Shown one piece after another: positions 30,363 through 38,991 of a DNA stretch of 42,804 bases. The stretch covers positions 1-42,804 of the forward strand of contig JAUNMR010000030.1 of assembly GCA_030537455.1 (NCBI GenBank). Direction: 5' to 3'. Every line of letters begins with the position of its first letter. Position 1 is the first letter of the stretch. This stretch comes from Planctomycetia bacterium (GTDB lineage Bacteria; Planctomycetota; Planctomycetia; Pirellulales; Thermoguttaceae). The notes beneath the pieces were generated by a model that saw nothing but the letters and a program-made list of their open reading frames with translations, searched no databases and was not told the DNA's origin. Position numbers and translations under genes: made by a program.

Positions 30363-31496
30363 ATGGTTCTTTTGGGACGCGCGCGTGCGAGGCGTGTGAT
30401 AGCGACGACCCTCGTACTGCTGACCCTGGTCGCGGCAACGCGCCTGTGCGCTCAAGAGGACGGCGCGCTAAAGCGATATGAATACAGCGCGGAAAAACTA
30501 GGCTCTCCCACGCGCATTATTTTTTACGCCGCCAGTGACGCACAGGCTCAAGAGGCAGCCGACGCGGTTTGGGAACGGTTTGATAAAATCGACGATTCAC
30601 TCTCCGATTGGCGACCTGAAAGCGAGTTGATTCAGGTTTGTCGCGCCTTTGAGACGTCGGAAGAGCCGCGCGAAATTAGCGAGGATTTTCGGAACGTTTT
30701 GGCGATTTCGCGCGTCCTGTGTGAACAGACCAACCGCGCGTTTGACCCCACTGTCGGACCGATTGTTAAGCTGTGGCGTCGCAGTCTGTATTTTCACGAC
30801 CGACCGCCTCAGAAGAACCTAGATATGGCCAAGTCCTGCGTGGGACTTGACGTTTGGCGTTTGGACGAGCACGGCGTGTGGATGAAAAAGGGCGTGCGCT
30901 TTGATTTCGGTGGAATTGCTAAGGGGTATGCGCTTGACAAGGCGTTGGAAACCTTACAAAGTCACGGGATCGAATCCGCGCTCATAGACGCGAGCGGCGA
31001 TTTACGCATTGGCGCGGCGCCTCCGGGAACTTCCGGGTGGCGCGTGGGCGTTTCATCCCTTAATAAAGAGCCTGCGTTCTATTGCGAACTGACTAACGTG
31101 GGAATCGCTTCCTCAGGCGACGCGAATCGTTATGTGGAAATCGACGGCGTGCGCTATTCGCACATTGTCGATCCGCGCACAGGCGAACCGATGACGCGAC
31201 GTTGTGTCGCAACGGTCATGGCGCCGAACGCGACCCTCGCCGACGCTCTTGCGAGCGCCTTGTGTGTTCTCGGGGTACAGGAATGCGACGTGATCGACCA
31301 GCTAGCCAAACGCGGCGTTGAGGGAGAGCCTTTTGACGTCTGGGAATATTTGCTTTATCAGGCGCATGAAGACGCCAACGCGCCCTACGACGAATCTAAC
31401 GTCGATATGGTCGCTACGCCTGGCTTTGCGAAACTCGAGTTAACCACGCGAGCGCAAAAAACAGAACAAGAGCTCGAGCCGCAAGTTAAAGAGTAA
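30363..31496 (+). CDS. apbE: FAD:protein FMN transferase
   Basis: The 377-residue protein starts with a basic n-region and hydrophobic signal (VIATTLVLLTLVAATRLCAQ), so it acts outside the cytoplasmic membrane. The ApbE domain follows: FDKIDDSLSDWRPESELIQV, NRAFDPTVGPIVKLWR, the highly conserved VRFDFGGIAKGYALDKALET, DASGDLRIG and YSHIVDPRTGEPM. Near the C-terminus the metal-binding and catalytic region reads TLADALASALCVLG. ApbE covalently attaches FMN to Thr/Ser of flavoproteins such as Rnf or Nqr subunits. The mature C-terminus has an additional Glu-rich tail. I chose the ATG at 30363, preceded by GTGAGG, rather than the GTG inside that ribosome site. Confidence 0.93.
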   Translation: MVLLGRARARRVIATTLVLLTLVAATRLCAQEDGALKRYEYSAEKLGSPTRIIFYAASDAQAQEAADAVWERFDKIDDSLSDWRPESELIQVCRAFETSEEPREISEDFRNVLAISRVLCEQTNRAFDPTVGPIVKLWRRSLYFHDRPPQKNLDMAKSCVGLDVWRLDEHGVWMKKGVRFDFGGIAKGYALDKALETLQSHGIESALIDASGDLRIGAAPPGTSGWRVGVSSLNKEPAFYCELTNVGIASSGDANRYVEIDGVRYSHIVDPRTGEPMTRRCVATVMAPNATLADALASALCVLGVQECDVIDQLAKRGVEGEPFDVWEYLLYQAHEDANAPYDESNVDMVATPGFAKLELTTRAQKTEQELEPQVKE

Positions 31497-31586
31497 AGAT
31501 AATCGCCCTGTAACGTACCGGTTAGACGTTGTGGCGTAGACGCTGTTAAAAATCATGCGCCTTAGGCGCGATTGAGGAGTTACACC

Positions 31587-31922
31587 ATGGAAAAAGAGCC
31601 GACAAATACTCAGTCGCGCGCGCTATCGATCCCTGATTTTCAGAACCTTATCGCCCAGATGTATCTGGAAAAGGACAAAGAGCGCGGTATTGCCGGCACT
31701 TTTATGTGGCTCGCGGAGGAATTCGGCGAACTTGCCACGGCGTTGCGTTCCGGAACTTTGAAGGAGCAAGAAGAAGAATTTGCCGACGTTCTGGCGTGGC
31801 TCACAACGATTGCGAACGTTGCCGGGGTCGATTTAAATAAGGCGCTGATCGACAAGTACGGTCAAGGCTGTCCGGGCTGTGGCAAATTGGTTTGCGTTTG
31901 TCCTGACTCCGAAAAGCCGTAA
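31587..31922 (+). CDS. MazG-like nucleotide pyrophosphohydrolase with C-terminal Cys motif
   Basis: A 111-residue single-domain MazG-type protein. The two acidic metal-binding helices are EEFGELATALR and EEEFADVLAWLTTIAN (the ExxE ... ExxD pattern), so it should hydrolyse nucleoside triphosphates to monophosphate and pyrophosphate, perhaps removing abnormal nucleotides. The tail YGQGCPGCGKLVCVCP has four Cys in a zinc-ribbon-like spacing, known from a subgroup of small MazG-like proteins. Cytoplasmic. The ATG at 31587 follows GAGGAG. Located downstream of dnaN and apbE on the same strand. Confidence 0.88.
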   Translation: MEKEPTNTQSRALSIPDFQNLIAQMYLEKDKERGIAGTFMWLAEEFGELATALRSGTLKEQEEEFADVLAWLTTIANVAGVDLNKALIDKYGQGCPGCGKLVCVCPDSEKP

Positions 31923-31980
31923 TCTTGTCTCAAACTCCCAACGCGACCCTTATTTTTAAGCGTTATTCGAAAGATACGTT

Positions 31981-34524
31981 ATGACCAATCTTCTTTTGTC
32001 GTGTAAAGAGGCGAATGTAAACCGAGCGCGTTGTGTGCGACGTGTTATCGCGGCGGTTGTCTTTATGTGTCTGTGTGTTGTAGCGACCCCAAAACTTTGG
32101 GCCGACGTCGTTTTGCCGTCTGCGACCGAAATTGAGGAGGAGGCAATCCACGAGGAGAACGATCGCCTCGACGCTGTGCGCGTGGGAATCGCTGGCGTTT
32201 ACAAAAACGGATTTCCGACGAAGGTCGAGGTTCTCTGGAGTTGTGAAAACGTATCGAATGTGGAATTAGAAACCGTCGACTCCGACGGCACGCCGTTTAT
32301 CACGACTCAGACGCTTAACGAGGAACAGGTTGGTCAAGGACGTTGTGAACTCGTTTTTATTTTTCCACGTGCCAACGGCGCGCTGACCGTGCGTCTACGT
32401 GATGAAAACGGCGTCGTTCTTCAAGAGCGCGTCTGCCAGCCGGGCGCAAAGACGAATGAGCAGAATCATATTCTCTTTAACGTTCCAACGCCGGCGTCGA
32501 AACCGCTGTATTTTATTCTGGGCGATGAAAAACAAGGTTTTCTGGAAGCGTTCGGCGAATTACGTTTGAAAGAAGATCGTCGACCTCTGGTAACGCAAAT
32601 TAATAGCATACAAGATCTTCCGACAGATTTCCGCGCCTTGGAGTCGGTTGATCGTCTGTTTCTGTCTTCACAAGTCCAGGACGCCTATAACGGCTACACG
32701 AGCAGTTCGGAGCATTTCCAAACGTTAAGTAAATGGGTTGAGCGTGGCGGTAAACTTGTCCTTTTCGCTGGCGCTAATTCTCCTGAACTCTTGAGAGCGC
32801 CGAACGCATGGTCGCAGTTGTCGCCGGGCCGTCAGGTCGAAGAGGAACTACACGAATTTCGCGTCTTGAACTCGATTACCACGACGTTGCAGAACGTCAA
32901 AAACCTTGCGATGAACGGCTCTCGCACGAGTCCGTATTTGAAGGTTCCAGTGATTTCAGACCTCAAGCCTGGGGCTAAGGTGGAAATTCAAGAGGCGCAG
33001 ACGCCGCTGCTGGTCGCCTGTCCTCAGGGACTCGGCGACGTCGTCTACTTTGCCGGAGATTTAAGCGAGCCGCCGTTCTCTAACTGGAGTGGGCGCGGAC
33101 GATTGATGTTGAAGGTGTTGGGAATTAACCCCGAGCGCACTATTGTGAGCAGTCCTTCCGGACTCATTCAGCGCGGCTATGTCGATCTCTCGGGGCAATT
33201 GCGCAGCGCGTTGGATCAATTCAATGGCGTGCGGTCGATCTCTTTTGTGACCGTGGCGGTCATTCTCATACTTTATCTTCTGGCGATTGCGCCATTGGAT
33301 TGGTTTATTTCAAAGAAACTTTTACGTAAACCGATTTTAACCTGGGTGACTTTTCCGCTCTATATTCTCCTGTTTGCCGCGATTTCAGTGGGCATTACTC
33401 GAGCAAAGACTCCGAAGGAGACGGTTCTCAATCAGGTTGACATGCTCGACCTGGACATGACCAGCGGTATTGCTCGCGACTCGTCCTGGTTTGGGTTTTA
33501 TTCTCCAGTCGGCACGCGTTATGAATTCACATTTGCGCCTGAAATGCCGTCGATGTGGACTCAGACCGACTCGCACGAGTTGAGTTCACAGCGACAGGAG
33601 GCGCGCGACGTGGCGGTTTCACTCATGCCGCTGACGCTCGTTGGTTCGGGCATTGGCGGTTCGGAACAGCGCGCGCGTACCCAGAGAATGTGGGATGAGC
33701 CATATCGGCTAGACCAAGGGGAGGGCAGCGCCACGATTGCGCACGCTCCTATGCCGACGCGCTCTAGCAAGTCCTTAATTGGTCGTTGGACCGCGCAATA
33801 TGCCAAACTTCCCGAGGTTGAGCCGCTCTTTGACGACGGTCTAACGCTCCAAGGTCAAGTGGTCAATCCTTTTGACGCGCCGCTGTATTCAGCGTATCTT
33901 ATCTACGACGGCGGCGCCTATGCGCTCGGCACGCTCGCGCCAGGCGTCACGCCAATTGACCGCGGCGTTACGCGCGTGGAGCCGTTGCGCGTGTTAAATG
34001 AACATCAAAGTTCAATACCCGAGAGTCGTCGCGGCGCGTGGAATCTGGTGAATTACAACGTGACCTCGCGTCGCGCGCCCTATATTTTACGCGCGGCGTC
34101 CTTTTATGATTTCGCCGGTGGAGAGGATAACTTCGGAATTGCGAATTACTTACAACACGACGTTGATTTGAGCGAGCTTCTGCGTTGTGGACGCGCCGTG
34201 CTCATTGGGATCTTAGTCGACCCACAGGCGGAGGAATATCGACCGACGAGCGACCAAATTGCCCAGGCGGCCGACGCGCAGGAGCATGTGCTACTGGAGG
34301 AAAAATTGGCGCAACGTCGAGGCGAACAGTACCGTAGCGTGCGCGCGGAAGCGGCGGAAAAATATGGCTTCTTTGGCTCCACCGATAGTTTGTCAATCGC
34401 CCGTTTGACACGACGCGACCAGAACCAACGCTCAGACTCCGACGCTAGCGCGACCGGCGCGAGCGACTCGCGAACCGTTGTCGCGCGTATAATCCTCCCA
34501 ATGGAGCGCGCTTCCTCGCGTTGA
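31981..34524 (+). CDS. large membrane protein with GATase1-like periplasmic domain
   Basis: The 847-residue protein starts with a signal-like or anchor segment (about residues 20-41) and a beta-rich domain. About residues 170-390 form an alpha/beta part with LFLSSQVQDAYNGYTS and LSKWVERGGKLVLFAGA. This is like the class I glutamine-amidotransferase-like domains found in large bacterial membrane proteins linked to ABC transporters. Two membrane helices follow at about 419-441 (VTVAVILILYLLAIAPLDWF) and 451-472. The last 370 residues are extracytoplasmic or cytoplasmic, with no catalytic motif recognised. It is followed after 99 bases by an ABC ATPase gene, so it may be a partner of that transporter. 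I do not know a precise function. Confidence 0.75.
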   Translation: MTNLLLSCKEANVNRARCVRRVIAAVVFMCLCVVATPKLWADVVLPSATEIEEEAIHEENDRLDAVRVGIAGVYKNGFPTKVEVLWSCENVSNVELETVDSDGTPFITTQTLNEEQVGQGRCELVFIFPRANGALTVRLRDENGVVLQERVCQPGAKTNEQNHILFNVPTPASKPLYFILGDEKQGFLEAFGELRLKEDRRPLVTQINSIQDLPTDFRALESVDRLFLSSQVQDAYNGYTSSSEHFQTLSKWVERGGKLVLFAGANSPELLRAPNAWSQLSPGRQVEEELHEFRVLNSITTTLQNVKNLAMNGSRTSPYLKVPVISDLKPGAKVEIQEAQTPLLVACPQGLGDVVYFAGDLSEPPFSNWSGRGRLMLKVLGINPERTIVSSPSGLIQRGYVDLSGQLRSALDQFNGVRSISFVTVAVILILYLLAIAPLDWFISKKLLRKPILTWVTFPLYILLFAAISVGITRAKTPKETVLNQVDMLDLDMTSGIARDSSWFGFYSPVGTRYEFTFAPEMPSMWTQTDSHELSSQRQEARDVAVSLMPLTLVGSGIGGSEQRARTQRMWDEPYRLDQGEGSATIAHAPMPTRSSKSLIGRWTAQYAKLPEVEPLFDDGLTLQGQVVNPFDAPLYSAYLIYDGGAYALGTLAPGVTPIDRGVTRVEPLRVLNEHQSSIPESRRGAWNLVNYNVTSRRAPYILRAASFYDFAGGEDNFGIANYLQHDVDLSELLRCGRAVLIGILVDPQAEEYRPTSDQIAQAADAQEHVLLEEKLAQRRGEQYRSVRAEAAEKYGFFGSTDSLSIARLTRRDQNQRSDSDASATGASDSRTVVARIILPMERASSR

Positions 34525-34623
34525 GCGACTCCTATGAACTAGCTTGCCACGTCGCTCGAACTCTGAAATAATCGGCTCGAGCGTGGATTGAGACATATAA
34601 ATCAAAAGAACAGCGCTAATCCT

Positions 34624-35583
34624 ATGATTAAGACAGAAGAACTCACCAAGCAATATGGCAAATTATTTGCTTTAAAGAACTTAACGCTTGAATTAAACGA
34701 GGGCGATTTGTTTGGATTTATCGGACCAAACGGTTCCGGTAAGACCACGACAATGAAAATGCTCGCGACTCTGTTGCAGCCGACCTGGGGCGAAGCGTAT
34801 GTTTGCGGCATGTCGATCTATACCAAGCCGAAGGAGATCCGTCGCGTGATCGGATTCATGCCCGACTTCTTTGGCGTGTACGACGACATGAAGGTAATCG
34901 AGTATCTCGAATTCTTTGCCGCGGCTTACCGCGTTAAGGGCGCCGCGCGTAAGAAGGTGTGCAACGAAGTTTTGGAATTGGTCGACCTGGGCTACAAGCG
35001 CGAAGCGTTAGTGACCAGTCTCAGTCGCGGTATGACGCAACGTCTGGGGTTGGCGCGCGTGCTTTTGCACGACCCGCAGGTGTTGCTACTTGACGAGCCC
35101 GCGAGTGGTTTAGACCCGCGTGCGCGTATCGAAATTCGTGAACTGCTCAAACGCTTGGGAGGCAAGGGGAAGACGATTATGGTCTCCAGCCATATTCTCC
35201 CTGAATTGGCGGACGTTTGTAATAAAGTCGGAATTATCGAGCGCGGTGAATTACTCGTCAACGCCAAGGTGGAAGACGTTATGAAGCGCGTGCGCGACCA
35301 AGTGGCGCTCCTTGTGGAACTGGCGGAACCGCAAGACGACCAGTTCAATAAGAAGCTTGAAGAATGTATGAAATTCCTTGACGCCGATCCGATCGTCGAC
35401 CGCCTGGAGCTTGATAAATCCGGCGCGATTCGCGTATTTATTCAAAAAGGGCTGGGGCTGGACGTTTATTCGGAACTGCTCACGCGACTGATCGAGCGAC
35501 GATTTAAGATTAAATCGTTCCGTGAGGAAGAAGTGAATTTGGAAACCGCCTTTATGACGCTCACGCGCGGCGTAACGGCGTAA
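34624..35583 (+). CDS. ABC transporter ATP-binding protein
   Basis: The 319-residue protein carries a full ABC nucleotide-binding domain: Walker A GPNGSGKTT (about residues 38-46), the signature LSRGMTQ, Walker B LLLDEPASGLDP and the switch His in SSHILPEL. About 80 residues after the domain resemble the C-terminal region of ATPases for ABC-2 type exporters. Such ATPases pair with a separate membrane permease, but no permease gene follows in this window; the next gene is a secreted protein. The preceding 847-residue membrane protein may fulfil the membrane role, or the permease is elsewhere. I chose the ATG at 34624 because the domain begins right after it, although its ribosome site is weak. 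Confidence 0.92.
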   Translation: MIKTEELTKQYGKLFALKNLTLELNEGDLFGFIGPNGSGKTTTMKMLATLLQPTWGEAYVCGMSIYTKPKEIRRVIGFMPDFFGVYDDMKVIEYLEFFAAAYRVKGAARKKVCNEVLELVDLGYKREALVTSLSRGMTQRLGLARVLLHDPQVLLLDEPASGLDPRARIEIRELLKRLGGKGKTIMVSSHILPELADVCNKVGIIERGELLVNAKVEDVMKRVRDQVALLVELAEPQDDQFNKKLEECMKFLDADPIVDRLELDKSGAIRVFIQKGLGLDVYSELLTRLIERRFKIKSFREEEVNLETAFMTLTRGVTA

Positions 35584-35654
35584 TTTTAGCTCTTATCGGA
35601 CAGACGCGTCGACGCAACGCCGGCGACGCATGACTTGAGCGTCGAGGTAACGTT

Positions 35655-37226
35655 GTGAAACGAGCGCTAACGATTCTCTGTGTATTAACTGCGTCGCTGA
35701 GCGTGATTTCTGCGCTTTGTGACGCCAGCGCTTGCGCTTTGGGGATTCTTCAGGACGACGAGGTAGCACTCACGCGTGAAGAGTCAACGACCGCGGTCAG
35801 ACCGTCGCTTGCCTCTGAGCGCGGTGAAACCAGAGCGTCGGATAGTAAAGCCCCCGACGTCTTATTGTCCCCCAGCGTCGACGCTCAGCCAATGACCGAC
35901 GAGCGTATGAATCAGGAGCGACCGCGTCATGACAACGCCACGGAAATGACGCTCACTCGCCTGATTCCCACAAAGAAATTGCATAATGTTCGCGTTCTTC
36001 GCGCTATGACGCGCGTGCCTCGGGAGAATTTTTTATCCAAGAAGCACGCGTCCCTTGCCTCGCTTGATGAAGAGATTCCCCTTGAGGACGGACGCGTTCT
36101 ACCGTCCCCGTTTATGACGGCGTTTACCGCCGAAGCCTTGGATCCTCAACCGACCGATCGTGTGTTAATTATATCAGATCAAAGCGGTTATCTTGGCGCG
36201 ATCTGGTCGTGTCTGACGTCACAAGTCTTTGAAGTTGATTCGAACAAAACGTCGGCGCGAAAAAAACTTGGCGTTTGGCAGAAGTTGAAATTTGACAATA
36301 TTTGCCTGTGTGTGTCGCAAGACGCGACCGCATGGCGCGACTGGGCGCCTTTCGATAAGATTCTTGTCGCGAGCGCTCAGGAGGAGGATCCGGAAGAACT
36401 TTTTGAGTTATTGTCGCCTGACGGAGCGCTTTTGTGCGCCGTTGGTCACGGACATTCTCAACGCTTGCAACGTTATACGCTTGTTGACGGACAAAGAACT
36501 GTTCAGACGCTAGCGTCGGTGGATTTTCCGCCGGAAACTTTGCAGAAAAATCGAAAAAGGAGCGAACGAAACACGAATGAACCGCTCCTGAGTAACGGCG
36601 ATTTTGAGACGCTAGACGAGCAGTTAGTTCCGCTCATTGAGACGGAACCGTCCGAGGCGGCGACGCCGCTAGGTTGGCGTGAGCTTCGCAACGCCGTGGC
36701 GGTTAAAACGACCGACGCCTACCAGGGCGCGCGCCTGTGCCGTTGTGACAATGTAACGGTCTATGCGCAACATCAACAGAAGGATCGTAATCAAGAGCGA
36801 ATTGATAAGGCGACGCTGCCAGAGAATCGACGCGTTCTAACCTCCTCACAAGAGGCGACTAAAAAAGCACAACGCGCTTGTGAATTAACCTGTTCGATTA
36901 CCCAGAGCTTTGCGATCAGCAGTAGCGCGATTAAAAAAGCGACGATTTCCGGCGCTTTTCGCGTGCAAACGCTCGTGGAGCTCAATGACAATGCAAACGT
37001 AACAATCGCGAAGATTCTCTTTTTCGACCAAACGCGCAAAAAGATCGGCGAGGAGACTATTCTAGCCACGGCACAGGCGAGCGATACCGATTGGACGGAG
37101 TTCTCTGTCGACGCGAGTGTTCCGCCAAAAGCCGCTTATGCCGTATTGACCCTGGGCGTATTGGACGGCGTAGGAATTGTCGATTTTGACGCGATTCAGG
37201 TTAAAAATAAATATGAAAAAAAGTAA
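35655..37226 (+). CDS. secreted PCMT-like (isoaspartyl methyltransferase-like) protein with extra C-terminal domain
   Basis: A signal peptide (RALTILCVLTASLSVISALC) is followed by a low-complexity linker. Then comes a region like protein-L-isoaspartate O-methyltransferase: RAMTRVPRENFLSKKHASLA, PSPFMTAFTAEALDPQPTDR, then VLIISDQSGYLGAIWS where PCMT has the SAM loop EIGTGSGY. In this protein the acidic residue and first glycines of the loop are replaced (IISDQSGY), so SAM binding is doubtful. The later LFELLSPDGALLCAVG resembles the usual LVPGGRLVxPVG strand. The last 210 residues begin with SNGDFETLDE and a GWREL segment, like carbohydrate-binding beta-sandwich modules. It may be a non-enzymatic relative. 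The start is GTG, preceded by GAGGTAA. Confidence 0.72.
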   Translation: MKRALTILCVLTASLSVISALCDASACALGILQDDEVALTREESTTAVRPSLASERGETRASDSKAPDVLLSPSVDAQPMTDERMNQERPRHDNATEMTLTRLIPTKKLHNVRVLRAMTRVPRENFLSKKHASLASLDEEIPLEDGRVLPSPFMTAFTAEALDPQPTDRVLIISDQSGYLGAIWSCLTSQVFEVDSNKTSARKKLGVWQKLKFDNICLCVSQDATAWRDWAPFDKILVASAQEEDPEELFELLSPDGALLCAVGHGHSQRLQRYTLVDGQRTVQTLASVDFPPETLQKNRKRSERNTNEPLLSNGDFETLDEQLVPLIETEPSEAATPLGWRELRNAVAVKTTDAYQGARLCRCDNVTVYAQHQQKDRNQERIDKATLPENRRVLTSSQEATKKAQRACELTCSITQSFAISSSAIKKATISGAFRVQTLVELNDNANVTIAKILFFDQTRKKIGEETILATAQASDTDWTEFSVDASVPPKAAYAVLTLGVLDGVGIVDFDAIQVKNKYEKK

Positions 37227-37335
37227 TAATTCCATTGTTCTATAAGCGTTCTGGGTCGAATAGTGTAGAATAAAAGCGCCCTGGTTTGACTTGGATAGTT
37301 TTTAAAAATTTTACAAGTTAATCTGGATTATATAG

Positions 37336-37363
37336 TTGTTATATTAGGTAAAACAGGTATAAT
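37336..37363 (+). promoter_or_regulatory. promoter of the HD-domain gene
   Basis: TTGTTA (37336-37341) and a perfect TATAAT (37358-37363) are 16 bp apart, only 17 bases before the ATG, so the leader is very short (about 10 nt) and includes AAGGA. Confidence 0.6.
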
Positions 37364-37380
37364 TAAACCACAAGGACGCC

Positions 37381-37980
37381 ATGGCTATACCGTCGCGTGC
37401 GCAGACGTTTGGCGCGCTTTACGAACAAGCGTTTTTATTTGCGTCTAGCGCACATAGAGGACAGACGCGAAAGGACGGTAAGGAGCCGTACTTAGCGCAT
37501 CTAGCGCGCGTCTCTGGCATGGCGTTGGCGTATGGCGCGTCGGAAGAATGCGCCGCGGTTGCTCTACTTCATGACGTCGTGGAGGATTGTGGCGGTTTGG
37601 AGACGGCGCAAAGAGTGCGCGAGTTGTTTGGCGACGCTATTGCCGACGGCGTTTTGGCGCTCAGTGATTCATTAGCGAGCGACAGACGTCACAAAGCGCC
37701 GTGGCAAGAGCGCAAAGAAGCGTATGTCGCGCGTATGGAGCGTGAATCAGACGAGATCCTCCTGGTGAGTTCGTGTGATAAAATAGACAATATGCGCTCC
37801 TTGATTATTGCATTGCGCGTGCGTAACGATACAATGATTCTGCAGAGATTCCATGCGGGTCGCGAACGTCAGTTTTGGTACTATGGCGCGATCGGCGAGA
37901 TTCTTTGTAAGCGTCAGATTCCTACATACAGTGAATATACCTCGCTGATGAAGGAATTATTTGAACTCTGGAAGGAGTAA
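37381..37980 (+). CDS. HD-domain protein related to the SpoT/RelA hydrolase domain
   Basis: The 199-residue protein has the pattern of the (p)ppGpp-hydrolase-like HD domain: FASSAHRGQTRKDGKEPYLA with the first metal His, HLARVSGMAL, VALLHDVVEDCGG holding the HD pair near residues 63-64, and SCDKIDNMRSLIIAL with the last Asp. This HD arrangement matches small alarmone hydrolases (MESH1-like) and bifunctional RelA/SpoT N-termini. There is no synthetase or TGS domain. It may therefore hydrolyse (p)ppGpp or a related nucleotide; that is family-based inference. Cytoplasmic. AAGGACGCC precedes the ATG. Confidence 0.88.
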   Translation: MAIPSRAQTFGALYEQAFLFASSAHRGQTRKDGKEPYLAHLARVSGMALAYGASEECAAVALLHDVVEDCGGLETAQRVRELFGDAIADGVLALSDSLASDRRHKAPWQERKEAYVARMERESDEILLVSSCDKIDNMRSLIIALRVRNDTMILQRFHAGRERQFWYYGAIGEILCKRQIPTYSEYTSLMKELFELWKE

Positions 37981-38122
37981 TGGCACAATTTTGGGCGTTT
38001 TTGCGAAATTGTGAAATAAATTTTTTGTATCTCTAATGATACAAAAGACTTCCGGAGAGGCAGGAAATTTGCAAGATATCCAACTTTTTTTAAAAAATAA
38101 CGACTTTTAAAGAAAAAGGTAC

Positions 38123-38151
38123 TTGCATGTTCTTGCTTGTTGGATTAGAAT
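38123..38151 (+). promoter_or_regulatory. promoter of the secreted protein gene at 38258
   Basis: TTGCAT (38123-38128) and TAGAAT (38146-38151) are 17 bp apart, giving a leader of about 100 nt. Confidence 0.55.
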
Positions 38152-38257
38152 AATCAATAACCTATTGGTGGACTGCGTCGTATTGGGCGCGGCTCGGTCA
38201 TAATCCGTTTGTTTTGACGCTTATGCGTCGCAACATACCCGTAATAAAGGAAAAGAA

Positions 38258-38854
38258 ATGAAACAAAGTCTAGCGTTCTTGGTTGCGACTTTGAGTGTTT
38301 TGGTCGCCTATGCTGCGCAAGCTGCTGAGGTCAACGTTGAATTTTATTCCCAAGACACCAACGGTCATGTCAGCGCTGCTCGCGACGTCCATTACACGAT
38401 TATGGATCTCAATAGCGAGAAAGTCGCCGAGGACAAGGCTGTCAATCCCGACGGCGTCGGCGCTTCCCTCACGTTGAACCCTGGCGTTTACTTCCTTACC
38501 GCTGAAGAGCCCTCCACTCACAAGTTCGGTAGCGCTACGATCATGATCGAAGAACAAGGCGAGGAAGACGCTCAAACTGAACAGTTCGTCTTTACCGAAG
38601 ACGGTCTGACCCAAATGGAAGACGTTCAAGACGATTCCTATGAATCTACGCAAGACAGCGATGACGAAGAAGAAATCCAATACTACGATGAAGAGGAAGA
38701 ACGTCGTCGTGCCGCGATGATTCCTTGGGGTGACGGCGGTTACTACGGTTATACCACTGGCGGTCCGAGCCTCGCTGGTATCCTCGGCGCTGGCGCGCTG
38801 GCGGTCGCCATCGTCGCGCTCTTCTTCCCGGAAAAAGCTACCCCGGATAAATAA
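38258..38854 (+). CDS. secreted membrane-associated protein of unknown function
   Basis: The 198-residue protein has a clear signal peptide (MKQSLAFLVATLSVLVAYAA, cleavage near AQA-AEV). About 85 residues of beta-strand-rich sequence follow (VNVEFYSQDTNGHVSAARDV, VGASLTLNPGVYFLTAEEP), resembling a small Ig-like or carboxypeptidase-regulatory-like fold. Then comes an acidic stretch (residues 105-150, DDSYESTQDSDDEEEIQYYD), a Gly/Tyr segment (WGDGGYYGYTTGG) and a C-terminal membrane helix (LAGILGAGALAVAIVALFF) with a short tail. So it may be anchored at its C-terminus with the fold outside. I do not recognise a family. AAAGGAAAAG precedes the ATG. A terminator follows. Confidence 0.78.
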   Translation: MKQSLAFLVATLSVLVAYAAQAAEVNVEFYSQDTNGHVSAARDVHYTIMDLNSEKVAEDKAVNPDGVGASLTLNPGVYFLTAEEPSTHKFGSATIMIEEQGEEDAQTEQFVFTEDGLTQMEDVQDDSYESTQDSDDEEEIQYYDEEEERRRAAMIPWGDGGYYGYTTGGPSLAGILGAGALAVAIVALFFPEKATPDK

Positions 38855-38954
38855 GTCGCAAGCCCTATGTGTCTTTAATTGCTCTAACTAAGAGCACGTC
38901 GGTAGAGAGTTAATCTCGCAGCGACCGAAGAAAACAAACGGATTAAGATTATAC

Positions 38955-38991
38955 GAGAGGGAGAGGCTACGTCGCTTCTCCCCCTCTTTTA
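38955..38991 (+). terminator. rho-independent terminator after the secreted protein gene
   Basis: GAGAGGGAGAGGC (38955-38967) pairs with GCTTCTCCCCCTC (38974-38986) with one mismatch and one G-T pair, followed by four T. Confidence 0.75.
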
